DNA of 64,000 nt from assembly GCA_026713865.1 (NCBI GenBank), contig JAPONQ010000096.1:1-64000 (forward strand), in the 5' to 3' direction. Positions 45,070-53,672 of this stretch are shown piece by piece. The position numbers and the translations under genes are program-made. The first letter of the stretch is position 1; each line of letters begins with the position of its first letter. This stretch comes from Chloroflexota bacterium (GTDB lineage: Bacteria > Chloroflexota > Dehalococcoidia > UBA2979). Under the pieces are notes generated by a model that worked only from the letters and a program-made list of their open reading frames with translations, made no database searches and was not told the DNA's origin.

Positions 45070-46488
45070 GTGGGCTACGACGAGGTGAAGCAGGTGATGG
45101 AGTCGCACGGCGTACGCCGCGTGGAGCTGCGGGTCACGGACCTGTTCGGCCGCTGGCAGCAATTCGCCATCCCGGCGGCGAACTTCACGCCCGAGCTGCT
45201 CGCGAACGGCCAGGGCTTCGATGGATCCTCGCTGCGCGGCTTCCAGGAGATTCAGGACTCGGACATGCTGCTCATGCCGGACATCGAGACCGCGGTCTTC
45301 GATCCGATGTCCTCCGCCGAGTTCCCGACGCTCGCCGTGATCTGCGACGTGGCCGACCCCATCACCCGGTCGACGTACTCGCGGGACCCGCGGCACATCG
45401 CCCAGAAGGCCGAGGAGTACCTGCGCTCGACGGGCATCGCCGACACCGCGTACTTCGGCCCCGAGAGCGAGTTCTTCATCTTCGACGACGTCCGCTACGA
45501 GCAGTCGCAGGGCACGGCCTTCTACCACCTGGATTCGGTGGAGGCGCACTGGAACAGCGGTCGCGACGAGGAGCCGAACCTCGGCTACAAGATCCCCGGC
45601 AAGGAGGGCTACTCGCCGGTCGCGCCCTTCGACACGCTCGCCGACATCCGCTGGGAGATGCACGAGGCGATGCACGCGGTGGGAATGGAGACCGAGGTCG
45701 GCCACCACGAGGTGTCGACGGCCGGCCAGGGAGAGATCGCGACGCGCTACGCGACCCTGACGCGCCGCGGCGACTACAACCAGTGGTACAAGCACATCGT
45801 GCGCAACGTGGCGCGCAGCCACGGCAAGGTCGCCACGTTCATGCCGAAGCCGATCTTCGGCGACAACGGCACCGGCATGCACACCCACATGTCGCTGCGC
45901 AAGGACGGCGAGCCGATCTTCTACGATGCGAACGGCTACGCCGGGCTCTCCACGCTCGCGCGCCACTACGTGGGCGGACTGCTCCGGCACGCGCCGGCGA
46001 TACTCGCCTTCGCCGCACCGACGACGAACTCCTACAAGCGCCTGGTGCCCGGGTTCGAGGCGCCGGTGAACCTCGTCTACTCGATGCGCAACCGCTCCGC
46101 CGCGGTCCGGATTCCGACCTACGACCTCTCCCCGGGGGCGAAGCGGGTCGAGTTCCGCCCGCCCGACCCCTCGTGCAACGCCTACCTCGCCTTCGCGGCG
46201 ATGCTGATGGCCGGCCTCGACGGGATCCAGAACCAGATCGAGCCGGGCGACCCCATCGACCGCAACATCTACGAGCTCTCGGGCGAGGAGGCGACCGCCA
46301 TCCCGAAGGTGCCGGGCTCGCTCCCGGAGGCGATCGCCGCGCTTGAGGCCGATCATGAGTTCCTGCTCGCGGGCGGCGTCTTCACCGCCGACGCCCTCGA
46401 TCTCTACCTCGACTGGAAGCGGGAGGAGATCGGCGAGCACGGACAGCGGCCGACGCCGTTCGAGTACGAGATGTACTTCCACGTGTAG
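45070..46488 (+). CDS. glnA: Glutamine synthetase type I
   Basis: A 472-residue dodecameric GSI that makes glutamine from glutamate, ammonia and ATP. Key motifs: GFDGSSLRGF, GPESEFFIFDDV (metal Glu), EVGHHEVSTAGQGEI, KPIFGDNGTGMHTHMSL, NSYKRLVPGFEAP and RIPTY plus RVEFRPPDPSCNAY. The region DRNIYELSGEEA carries a Tyr where beta-type enzymes are adenylylated. A perfect AAGGAGG sits 7 bases before GTG 45070, which decides the start. Confidence 0.96.
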   Translation: MGYDEVKQVMESHGVRRVELRVTDLFGRWQQFAIPAANFTPELLANGQGFDGSSLRGFQEIQDSDMLLMPDIETAVFDPMSSAEFPTLAVICDVADPITRSTYSRDPRHIAQKAEEYLRSTGIADTAYFGPESEFFIFDDVRYEQSQGTAFYHLDSVEAHWNSGRDEEPNLGYKIPGKEGYSPVAPFDTLADIRWEMHEAMHAVGMETEVGHHEVSTAGQGEIATRYATLTRRGDYNQWYKHIVRNVARSHGKVATFMPKPIFGDNGTGMHTHMSLRKDGEPIFYDANGYAGLSTLARHYVGGLLRHAPAILAFAAPTTNSYKRLVPGFEAPVNLVYSMRNRSAAVRIPTYDLSPGAKRVEFRPPDPSCNAYLAFAAMLMAGLDGIQNQIEPGDPIDRNIYELSGEEATAIPKVPGSLPEAIAALEADHEFLLAGGVFTADALDLYLDWKREEIGEHGQRPTPFEYEMYFHV

Positions 46489-46532
46489 GCGATTCGCCGC
46501 GGAGCGGCGCCGCCGGGCGGCGGGGCGAACCG

Positions 46533-47840
46533 ATGGATGAGTCGAGCTCGCGCCAGCACGTCCTGCAGGCGTGCCGCGACCATGATGTGAAGTTCATCCG
46601 CCTGTGGTTCACCGACATCCTCGGGGTGTTGAAATCGGTGGCGATCACGGTGGAGGAGCTCGAGCACGCGCTCGCCGACGGCATCGCCTTCGACGGGTCG
46701 TCGATCCGCGGGTTCGCGCGGGCGCGCGAGACGGACATGCTCGCGGTGCCCGATCCGGCGACCTTCCAGCTCCTGCCGTGGCGGCCGCGCGAGCAGGCAG
46801 TAGCACGTATGTTCTGTGACATACGTGAGCCCGGCGGGGAGACGTTCCCGGGCGACCCGCGAGCCGTGCTCAAGCGCATACTGGCGCGCGCGGCCTCAGG
46901 CGGGCTCACCTTCTACGTCTCGCCGGAGATCGAGTTCTTCTACTTTCGCGACGCGCACGGGACGGAACCCCTCGACCAGGGTGGCTACTTCGACCTCACC
47001 GCCTTCGACGCGGCCTCCGACCTCCGGCGTGAGACCGTGCTGATGCTCGAGGAGCTCGGCATCGGCGTGGCCCTCTCGCACCACGAGGTGGCGCCGAGCC
47101 AGCACGAGATGGACTTGCGCTACACCGATGCGCTCACGATGGCCGACGCGATCATGACCTACCGGGTGGTGGTGAAGGAGGTGGCGCTACGGCACGGGGT
47201 GCACGCGACGTTCATGCCCAAGCCCCTCACCGAGCACAACGGGTCGGGGATGCATCTGCAGCTCTCGCTCTTTCGCGGCGAGCGCAACGCCTTCTACGAT
47301 CCCGACGACGAGCTGCGCCTCTCGCCGCTCGCCAGACAGTTCGCGGCCGGTCTCCTGACCCACGCGCCGGAGACGCTGCTGGTGACGAACCAGTGGGTCA
47401 ACTCCTACAAGCGCCTGATGCCGGGCTTCGAGGCTCCGACTCACCAGAGCTGGTCGCCGCATAGCCAGGCGGAGCTGGTGCGCGTGCCGGAGCACCGCCC
47501 GGGGCAGGAGCTCTCAACGCGGATCGAGTACCGCGCGCCCGATGCGGCCTGCAATCCCTACCTGGCGCTGGCCGCGGTGCTCGCGGCGGGGCTCGCCGGC
47601 ATGGACGGATCCTACGAGCTACCGCCTGCGACCGGTGGGGCGGAGGAGTCAGCCGATGCGGCGGCCCTCCCCTCCTCGCTCGGCGAGGCGATCGGCGCGT
47701 TTCGGGGCTCGGGTCTGATGCGGGAGACGCTCGGCAACCACGTCTTCGAGACGCTGATCGCGAACAAGCGCGAGGAGTGGGCGCGCTACCGGGTGCAGGT
47801 CTCGGAGTACGAACGGGCGCAGTACCTCACGCTGCTGTGA
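46533..47840 (+). CDS. Glutamine synthetase-family protein, second copy
   Basis: A 435-residue GS homologue 44 bases after glnA, probably cotranscribed. It keeps FTDILGVLKSV, AFDGSSIRGFARARETDM, SPEIEFFYF, LSHHEVAPSQHEMDLRY, KPLTEHNGSGMHLQLSL and NSYKRLMPGFEAP. It is shorter, like alpha-type GSI, and has no Tyr at the adenylylation region (ELPPATGG). It may be a true second glutamine synthetase or a gamma-glutamyl ligase for another amine. The ATG has only a weak GGGGCG upstream. Confidence 0.9.
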   Translation: MDESSSRQHVLQACRDHDVKFIRLWFTDILGVLKSVAITVEELEHALADGIAFDGSSIRGFARARETDMLAVPDPATFQLLPWRPREQAVARMFCDIREPGGETFPGDPRAVLKRILARAASGGLTFYVSPEIEFFYFRDAHGTEPLDQGGYFDLTAFDAASDLRRETVLMLEELGIGVALSHHEVAPSQHEMDLRYTDALTMADAIMTYRVVVKEVALRHGVHATFMPKPLTEHNGSGMHLQLSLFRGERNAFYDPDDELRLSPLARQFAAGLLTHAPETLLVTNQWVNSYKRLMPGFEAPTHQSWSPHSQAELVRVPEHRPGQELSTRIEYRAPDAACNPYLALAAVLAAGLAGMDGSYELPPATGGAEESADAAALPSSLGEAIGAFRGSGLMRETLGNHVFETLIANKREEWARYRVQVSEYERAQYLTLL

Positions 47841-47847
47841 GCGGGAC

Positions 47848-47872
47848 CGCCCGGCGGAGGTCGCGCCGGGCG
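47848..47872. terminator. Hairpin between convergent genes
   Basis: CGCCCGGCG (47848-47856) and CGCCGGGCG (47864-47872) form a perfect 9-bp stem with a 7-base loop right after the second GS gene, between convergent genes. No T-tract follows. Confidence 0.4.
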
Positions 47873-47888
47873 GCCGCCGCGTCGCCCG

Positions 47889-48725
47889 CTAGACCCCGGG
47901 GTCTAGCAGGAAGGTGCGGACCTCGGTCGTCCAGAGGTCAGGCGCCTGTCCGGCGTTGAAGTTCCCCTGGCTCGGAAGCCGGACCCCGCGCGAGCGCGGG
48001 ATCGTGGCGAGGAACTTCTCGTGCGAACGCCCGAGCTCGCTGGTCGTCCCGTGGATGACGAGCGTCGGCGCCTGGATGCGAGGCGTGGTCTCCCACATGT
48101 CGTGATGGCACATCGCGTAGGGACCGGCCCCCTCCCAGCCCATGTCGCCGTAGGCCGTCTGACCCTCGTTCACGATCAGGTTATTGATGAAGCGCTCGGT
48201 GGCGCGCCGCATATCCATCTCCGGCCGGGTTCCGCCGACCTTGTTCCACAGGTCGACGAGGTGGCTCCCGTCGCTCCGGGGCTCGAAGTAGCGGTGAATG
48301 CGTTCGTGGACGGCGCGGCGCGAGGGCGTTCCCCAGTTGAAGACCTCCTCCAGCACGAGCTTGTCGACGCGCTCCGGGAACTCGGCGGCCGTGACCGCCG
48401 CGATCTCGGAGCCGGTGTGCGTCCCGTAGAGGCTGGTGCGCTCGATGCCGAGCCCGTCGAGCAGCCAGGTGACGGCGCGTCCGAACTCGCGCAGCGTCGT
48501 GTAGGGGGGATCCGGCCGGTCGGACTGGCCGTAGCCCATCGTCGACATCGCGATCACCCGGAACTCGTCCGCGAGCAGCGGCGCGATGTCCCGATACGCC
48601 ATGCACGAGGCGGGCGTGGCGTGGAGCATCACCAGGGGCTCGCCCGTCCCCATCTCGAAGTACTCGATGTTGCCGTCCGGGCACTGCACGAAGCCGCGCC
48701 GGAGGACCGCCGTTGCCTGCGTCAC
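47889..48725 (-). CDS. Alpha/beta-hydrolase-fold protein with altered nucleophile elbow
   Basis: A 278-residue alpha/beta-hydrolase-fold protein. The oxyanion region [16 protein letters not shown] and the acid strand [12 protein letters not shown] are in place. The nucleophile elbow is GTHTG with His103 instead of Ser, Asp or Cys, and the usual late catalytic His (GHF-like) is Asn in QGNFNAG. Ordinary serine hydrolysis is therefore unlikely; relatives with GxHTG exist but their chemistry is not established to my knowledge. The GTG at 48725 has GGAGG 9 bases upstream. A TACTAT box (48845-48850, minus strand) may be its -10. Confidence 0.8.
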   Translation of the reverse strand: MTQATAVLRRGFVQCPDGNIEYFEMGTGEPLVMLHATPASCMAYRDIAPLLADEFRVIAMSTMGYGQSDRPDPPYTTLREFGRAVTWLLDGLGIERTSLYGTHTGSEIAAVTAAEFPERVDKLVLEEVFNWGTPSRRAVHERIHRYFEPRSDGSHLVDLWNKVGGTRPEMDMRRATERFINNLIVNEGQTAYGDMGWEGAGPYAMCHHDMWETTPRIQAPTLVIHGTTSELGRSHEKFLATIPRSRGVRLPSQGNFNAGQAPDLWTTEVRTFLLDPGV

Positions 48726-48904
48726 CTACCATCCTCCTCTCCCTGCCGGGTGCCGGTGACCGGCCGCCCGCCGTTCCCGCGCGCCCGATGGCGCGCGCGA
48801 CACGGCGACACGGCGGAGGCCCCGAGACCCCGATCGCCCGGGAGATAGTAGATCACCAACCGCGCGGCAGGGGAGCCCCCGGCACCTGCGCGGCCCGCCG
48901 TTCG

Positions 48905-48934
48905 TTGGCGCTCCCCAGAGGGCGGACCTATACT
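48905..48934 (+). promoter_or_regulatory. rpmH promoter
   Basis: TTGGCG (48905-48910), an 18-base spacer and TATACT (48929-48934) lie about 80 bases before rpmH. The gap 48726-49012 was scanned for DnaA boxes (TTATCCACA-like); none was seen. Confidence 0.6.
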
Positions 48935-49012
48935 CGATGCTGCCGAGCGCGGCCGGGCCGCTGGCGGCGGCGCGTCAGTCGGACGCGAGACGGTCTTGAG
49001 TGGAGCACGGCT

Positions 49013-49150
49013 GTGCCGAAGCGGACCTGGCAGCCGAAGCGTATCCCGCGCAAGCGGAAGCACGGCTTCCGCGCGCGGATGGCGACGCGTGGTGGACGCG
49101 CCGTGATCCGACGCCGTCGCGCGCGCGGGCGCTCACGACTCGCGGTCTAG
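49013..49150 (+). CDS. rpmH: 50S ribosomal protein L34
   Basis: A 45-residue basic ribosomal protein: [19 protein letters not shown], then [21 protein letters not shown]. This matches L34 over its whole length. The GTG start has GGAG 7 bases upstream. It opens the conserved rpmH-rnpA-yidD-yidC-jag block. The rnpA reading frame is open through the entire rpmH gene in another phase. Confidence 0.97.
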   Translation: MPKRTWQPKRIPRKRKHGFRARMATRGGRAVIRRRRARGRSRLAV

Positions 49151-49173
49151 CGGTCCCCAGGGCGCAGAGCGGC

Positions 49174-49518
49174 GTGGCTGTCGCGGCAGATCGACTGCGC
49201 CGAAGCACCGAGATCACTCGGGCACTGCGACGGGGGAAGAGGGCGCGCCGCCGGCTGGTGCAGATCGCGGCCCATCCCAACGGACTCCCGCGCAGCCGCT
49301 ACGCGCTCTCCGTGAGTCGACGTGTGGGGTCGGCGGTGGCCCGAAACCGCGTGAAGCGGCGCCTGCGGGCGATGTTGCGCACGGGCGCACCGGGCGGCGG
49401 GTACGACCTCGTCGTGACCGCCCGCCCGGGATCGGCCTCGGCCGAGTACCGGGAGCTCCGGGATGACGTGGCTCGCTGCTTCAGCGGGATCGGTCTCCGG
49501 CTGTCGGAGGATCCATGA
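49174..49518 (+). CDS. rnpA: Ribonuclease P protein component
   Basis: A 114-residue basic protein that helps RNase P RNA cut tRNA precursors. It has ADRLRRSTEITRALRRGKRARRRLV and the hallmark RNR box (SRRVGSAVARNRVKRRLR). GTG 49174 gives the normal family length but has a poor SD. The same frame is open back to GTG 49000, enclosing all of rpmH. An extended form translated from there, as reported for Thermus, cannot be excluded. The stop overlaps yidD. Confidence 0.9.
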   Translation: MAVAADRLRRSTEITRALRRGKRARRRLVQIAAHPNGLPRSRYALSVSRRVGSAVARNRVKRRLRAMLRTGAPGGGYDLVVTARPGSASAEYRELRDDVARCFSGIGLRLSEDP

Positions 49519-49802
49519 GTTTCCTGCTCAGGGCTGTCATCCGCATCTACCAGATGAGCATCTCGCCCGTGCTCGGGCCGAGTTGTCGCTACCAGCCGAC
49601 CTGCTCGCGCTACGCGCTCGTGGCCATCGAGCGGCACGGCTCTCTGCGGGGGGCGTGTCTCGTTGCGCGGCGGCTCATCAGGTGTCGCCCGGGCTCTGCC
49701 GGTGGCTACGATCCGGTCCCCGGTCGCGGCGTCGGCGCCCGCGCGAAGCGCCCGGCGGCGCCGACGGGCGCCCGGGGCCCGGGATCCGCGGCCGGGCGGT
49801 GA
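49515..49802 (+). CDS. yidD: Membrane protein insertion efficiency factor YidD
   Basis: A 95-residue YidD. The core IYQMSISPVLGPSCRYQPTCSRYA and AIERHG, then GSAGGYDPVP, are diagnostic. It assists YidC in inserting membrane proteins. The last 25 residues are a basic, Pro-rich extension. ATG 49515 overlaps the rnpA stop, and its own stop overlaps the next ATG. Confidence 0.96.
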   Translation: MSFLLRAVIRIYQMSISPVLGPSCRYQPTCSRYALVAIERHGSLRGACLVARRLIRCRPGSAGGYDPVPGRGVGARAKRPAAPTGARGPGSAAGR

Positions 49803-50932
49803 TGTTCCACGTGAAACACCCGCGGCTTCCGCTCGTCGCCGCCTCCCTCGCCGCGCTCGTCGTCGCGACCGGCTGCATCGGCGACACGTTCTCCCAGCCC
49901 ACGGGCTGGGCCTCCCCGGTCGAGACCGGCGAGGGCCTGCTCGTGCAGAGCGAGCGCGGACGACTGGACGCGCTCGAGTTCACGGCGAGCGGCGGGCTGG
50001 TGGAGCGCTGGCACTACCCGGTCTCCGACGATGAGGTCGAGCTCGTCGCCATCTACGCGACGCCGGTCGTCGAGGACGGCGTGATCTACCTCGCAGGCTA
50101 CTCGGGCGACGTGGTGGCGCTCAGCGTCGCGACCGGTCGCCCGCTGCCCGACTGGGGCCCGCCCGTGCGGCTCGACGGCCACATCGTCGCGACGCCCGCC
50201 TTCGACGGGACGCGACTCTACGTCGCCACCGACCGCGGGCGCGTCACGGTGCTCGAGGCGGCGACCGGCCGGGTCGCGGGCCCGGTGCTCGATGTCGCCG
50301 GCGACCACCCGATCTGGGGCGACCCGGTACTCCAGGGCGGGACCCTCTACATCGCCGACATCAACCGCACCGTGCACGCCATCGGGGTCGATTCCGGGGA
50401 GGCGCGCTGGACGCAGGCCCTCGACGGCGGCCTGGCGGCGCCGCTCGCCCTCGATCGCCAGGTCTTGCTGGCGGGTGCTCTCGATTCCCGCCTCTACGCG
50501 CTCGACGCGGAGGCCGGCGGATCACCGCTGTGGAGCTTCGAGGGCGACGGCTGGTTCTGGTCGCGCCCGCTCGTCGCCGGCGACTCGATCTACGCCCCGA
50601 CCTCCCGCGGCACCGTCTACGCCATCGATCGCTTCTCGGGCGCCCAGCGCTGGAGCTTCGCCAGCGAGGGATCGCAGATACGCACGGCTCTCGTGCTCGT
50701 CGACGGCGTGCTCGTCGCCCTCGACAAAGACGGCGGGATCGTCGGGCTGGCGCCGTCGAGCGGCGCGGTGCTCTGGCGGGGCACGATCGACGGCGATGTT
50801 CTCGCCGATCCCCTCGTGCGCGGGTCGGAGATCCTCTACCTGACGACGGACGGTGACGTCGTTCGCGTCCATCCGCAGGATGGACGCATCGAGGAGCTCT
50901 CCCGTCTCTCCCTCGGGTCCCGGGACGGGTAG
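49802..50932 (+). CDS. Lipoprotein with PQQ-like beta-propeller
   Basis: A 376-residue exported protein. The N-terminus MFHVKHPRLPL, a hydrophobic stretch and ATGC at the end form a lipoprotein signal with Cys at about residue 24. The rest consists of repeated strands such as GRLDALEFTASGGLVERWHYPV, GDVVALSVATGRPL and GTVYAIDRFSGAQRWSF. This is typical of PQQ-like or BamB-like propellers. Its place between yidD and yidC is unusual; a role in membrane protein or envelope assembly is a guess. The first codons contain a parS site, which fixes the sequence MFHVKH. Confidence 0.8.
   Translation: MFHVKHPRLPLVAASLAALVVATGCIGDTFSQPTGWASPVETGEGLLVQSERGRLDALEFTASGGLVERWHYPVSDDEVELVAIYATPVVEDGVIYLAGYSGDVVALSVATGRPLPDWGPPVRLDGHIVATPAFDGTRLYVATDRGRVTVLEAATGRVAGPVLDVAGDHPIWGDPVLQGGTLYIADINRTVHAIGVDSGEARWTQALDGGLAAPLALDRQVLLAGALDSRLYALDAEAGGSPLWSFEGDGWFWSRPLVAGDSIYAPTSRGTVYAIDRFSGAQRWSFASEGSQIRTALVLVDGVLVALDKDGGIVGLAPSSGAVLWRGTIDGDVLADPLVRGSEILYLTTDGDVVRVHPQDGRIEELSRLSLGSRDG
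49803..49818 (+). other. parS centromere site
   Basis: TGTTCCACGTGAAACA matches the ParB-binding parS consensus TGTTNCACGTGAAACA at every defined position. It lies inside the first codons of the lipoprotein gene, 3.1 kb before parA, as expected for an origin-proximal site. Confidence 0.93.
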
Positions 50933-50938
50933 GCGGCC

Positions 50939-51922
50939 GTGCCGATCGGGTTCATCTGGCAGACCTTCCTCGAGACGCCGCTCATCAACCTGATGGTGGC
51001 GCTCTCGGCGCTCACCTTCGGCTCCTACGGCCTGGCGATCCTGCTCTTCACCGTCATCTCGCGCGCAGTCACCTTCCCGCTGACCCTGCGGACGCTGCAC
51101 TCGATGCGCTCGCTGCAGGATGCCCAGCCGCGCATCCAGGAGATCCAGAAGAAGTACTCCGATCCGAAGCGCCGCTCGGAAGAGACGATGAAGCTCTATC
51201 GGGAACTCGGCGTGAACCCGCTGGGCTGCCTGGGCCCGCAGCTCATCCAGTTGCCGGTCTTCATCGCGCTCTACCAGGTCATCCGCATCACGCTGGGCAC
51301 CACGCCCGAGAGCGTGCTCTCGCTCTCGGGGCGCCTCTACGACTGGGACATCGTGCAGGGGGCGATCCCGCTCTCGACCAGTTTCCTGGTGCTCGACCTG
51401 CGCGAGAACGGTCCGATCTGGCTCGTCGCCATGGTCTTCGTGGCGATGTGGCTTCAGCAGCGCATCTCCAGCGGCCGTACGCGCGCGACGGCGGCGCCGA
51501 ACCCGCAGCAGGCTCAGATGAACCAGATGATGCAGTGGATGATGCCGGCCATCTTCTCCTGGTTCGTCTTCATCGTGCCGGCGGGACTGGGGCTCTACTG
51601 GGCCGCGAGCACCATTATCGGTATTGTCTTGCAGTGGATTTTCGTGGGTCCCGGGGACTTCACGTGGGGCTCCCTTGTTCCGGCAGCAGCCCGTCAGTCG
51701 CTGGGGCTGAAGCCCGCCGCGCCGGCGCACGCGGGCCGGCCCCGCGAGTCCGTCGACGGCACGCGGACCGGAACCGAGGAAGACCGATCGGACGCAGGGG
51801 GCGAGGCGAGGACAGATGATGGACACAGTGGAGGTCAGCGGAAGGACGGTCGACGAGGCCGTCGATCGAGCGCTCGATCAGCTCGGTCTCAGTCGCGATC
51901 AGGTCGACGTCGACGTCGTTAG
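50939..51922 (+). CDS. yidC: Membrane protein insertase YidC
   Basis: A 327-residue YidC/Oxa1-type insertase of the Gram-positive kind (no large periplasmic domain). It has TVISRAVTFPLTLRTLHSMRSLQDAQPRIQEIQKKYS, LGVNPLGCLGPQLIQLPVF and the last helices MMPAIFSWFVFIVPAGLGLYW. The hydrophilic groove Arg lies in the first helix. A long basic tail of about 85 residues ends in RSGRRRRR, suited to ribosome binding. The tail-coding part overlaps jag by 107 bases. GTG 50939 follows the lipoprotein stop closely. Confidence 0.95.
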   Translation: MPIGFIWQTFLETPLINLMVALSALTFGSYGLAILLFTVISRAVTFPLTLRTLHSMRSLQDAQPRIQEIQKKYSDPKRRSEETMKLYRELGVNPLGCLGPQLIQLPVFIALYQVIRITLGTTPESVLSLSGRLYDWDIVQGAIPLSTSFLVLDLRENGPIWLVAMVFVAMWLQQRISSGRTRATAAPNPQQAQMNQMMQWMMPAIFSWFVFIVPAGLGLYWAASTIIGIVLQWIFVGPGDFTWGSLVPAAARQSLGLKPAAPAHAGRPRESVDGTRTGTEEDRSDAGGEARTDDGHSGGQRKDGRRGRRSSARSARSQSRSGRRRRR

Positions 51923-52841
51923 CGAGGGTCGCGCGGGCTTCCTCGGCATCGGCGCGGAGGAGGCCGTCGTACGGGTCACGTCGCGCAGCTCTCCCGATCC
52001 GGACGGCTCCGGCGAGACGACGGGCAGGCCGTCCAGGCGGCGCGGCCGGCGGGGCGGCCGGGGCCGCCGCCGCGAGGGTCGTTCCGGCGCCGGACCGGAG
52101 GGGGAGGAGCCACCGGTGCGCGAGGATGCCCCCGCGGCCGTCGCCGACCTCGAGGACGACGAGCCGCCGCGGCGAGCGGACGTGGAGCGCCGGGATGGCG
52201 GTCGGCGCCGCGACGATCGCAGCGGCGCCGGCGGTCGGGGCCGCCCGGACCGCTCGCGCGGACCGCGCCGGCCTCGCCGGGCGCCGCTCGATCGCGTCCC
52301 GGAAATCCCCGGGCAGACTCCGGAGCTGCCGGATCCGGTGACGGAATGGGACGACGCGATCGATCTCGCGGGGCGGACGCTTCGCGACCTGCTCAACCTG
52401 GTCGGACTCACGGAGACGGAGATCCGCGCGCGCGATCCGGAGACGGACGGCGACGGGATCGGCCGAACAGAACAAGTGTTCGATATTGTTGCTCTCGACG
52501 ATGAGACGGCGGACGAGCTCGGGGGGCTGATCGGCCGTCGAGGGCAGACGCTCGTGTCGCTGCAGTACCTGCTGAACGTCATCGTCGCCCGGCGTCTCGG
52601 GGGCGATCACGTCTTCGCCGTGGACGCCGCCGGCTACCGCCGCCGGCGCGAGCGCTCGCTCGTGGAGATGGCTCAGGAAATCGCCGAGGAGGTACGCGAG
52701 ACCGGCGATGTCATCACGCTCGAGCCGCTTTCGGCCGCGGAGCGGCGCATCATCCACCTCGCCATCGAGAAGGAAGCGGGCGTCCGATCGGAGAGCGTCG
52801 GCGAGGGTGACGAGCGCCAGGTCGAGGTAATGCCGGAGTAG
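51816..52841 (+). CDS. jag: RNA-binding protein Jag (KhpB/EloR)
   Basis: A 341-residue cytoplasmic RNA-binding protein. It has an N-terminal Jag domain (MMDTVEVSGRTVDEAVDRAL through FLGIG), a long Arg/Gly/Asp-rich linker (about 65-160), a KH domain with GGLIGRRGQTL, and a C-terminal R3H domain with ERRIIH. In pneumococcus it partners KhpA to control cell elongation. The start lies 107 bases inside yidC; the Jag domain requires this start, so the overlap is real. Confidence 0.94.
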   Translation: MMDTVEVSGRTVDEAVDRALDQLGLSRDQVDVDVVSEGRAGFLGIGAEEAVVRVTSRSSPDPDGSGETTGRPSRRRGRRGGRGRRREGRSGAGPEGEEPPVREDAPAAVADLEDDEPPRRADVERRDGGRRRDDRSGAGGRGRPDRSRGPRRPRRAPLDRVPEIPGQTPELPDPVTEWDDAIDLAGRTLRDLLNLVGLTETEIRARDPETDGDGIGRTEQVFDIVALDDETADELGGLIGRRGQTLVSLQYLLNVIVARRLGGDHVFAVDAAGYRRRRERSLVEMAQEIAEEVRETGDVITLEPLSAAERRIIHLAIEKEAGVRSESVGEGDERQVEVMPE

Positions 52842-52880
52842 GCGGGCCGGTCGAGCCGCTCCCCGGAGGGATCGGTCGAT

Positions 52881-53657
52881 GTGAGCGTCGTGATCGCGTT
52901 CGCCAACCAGAAGGGCGGCGTCGGGAAGACGACGACCACGGTGTCGGTTGCGGCCGGCGCGGCCGAACGCGGCGTTCGTGTGCTCCTGGTCGACGCCGAT
53001 CCGCAGGCGAACTCGACGTCGGCCCTGGGCTGTCGACCGGACGGCGGCAGCCTCTACGAGGTGCTGGCCGGCCGCCGGAGGGGCGCGGACGCCGTCGTCG
53101 CGACCGCGTCGCCGCTGCTCTCGCTGCTGCCGGCGAGCGGCGACCTCGCCGGCGCCGCCGTGGAGCTCGTCGCCCAGACCTCGCGCGAGCACCGGCTTCG
53201 CCTCGCCCTGGAGGGCGTGCGGGCCGACTACGACCTCATCCTCATCGACTGCCCGCCGTCGCTCGGTCTTCTCACCGTGAACGCGCTGGTGGCGGCGGAT
53301 CAGGTCATCGTGCCGGTACAGTGCGAGTACCTCGCACTCGAGGGTCTCGGGCAGCTCGCGCGGACGATCGAGCTCGTCCGCGCGAACCTGAACCCGGGGC
53401 TGGAGCTTCTGGGAGTCGTTCTCACCATGTTCGATGCCAGGACGAAGCTCGGCCGGCAGGTGCAGCAGGAGGTTCGTCGGCACTTCGATTCCACGTTCGA
53501 GACGGCGATACCGCGCTCGGTGAGACTCGCGGAGGCGCCGAGCCACGGGCAGCCGATCCAGATCTACGATCGCCGCTCCCCGGGTGCCCTCGCGTATGAG
53601 AGTCTGGTGGACGAGCTGCTCGGACGATTGCGCCTGCCGCGGGGAGGCGGCCGCTGA
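52881..53657 (+). CDS. parA: Chromosome partitioning ATPase ParA
   Basis: A 258-residue Walker-type ATPase that moves ParB-parS complexes. Deviant Walker A KGGVGKTTT, LLVDADPQANST and LIDCPPSLGLLTVNAL are clear. It starts at GTG 52881, with GGAGG 11 bases upstream. In many genomes rsmG lies between jag and parA; here only 39 bases separate them. Confidence 0.96.
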   Translation: MSVVIAFANQKGGVGKTTTTVSVAAGAAERGVRVLLVDADPQANSTSALGCRPDGGSLYEVLAGRRRGADAVVATASPLLSLLPASGDLAGAAVELVAQTSREHRLRLALEGVRADYDLILIDCPPSLGLLTVNALVAADQVIVPVQCEYLALEGLGQLARTIELVRANLNPGLELLGVVLTMFDARTKLGRQVQQEVRRHFDSTFETAIPRSVRLAEAPSHGQPIQIYDRRSPGALAYESLVDELLGRLRLPRGGGR

Positions 53658-53672
53658 GCGGGAGGATGCATC

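Noticed and set aside
48726-49012. Replication origin next to rpmH
   Set aside because: No DnaA boxes or dnaA gene are visible, although parS and parAB show that the origin is probably not far away.
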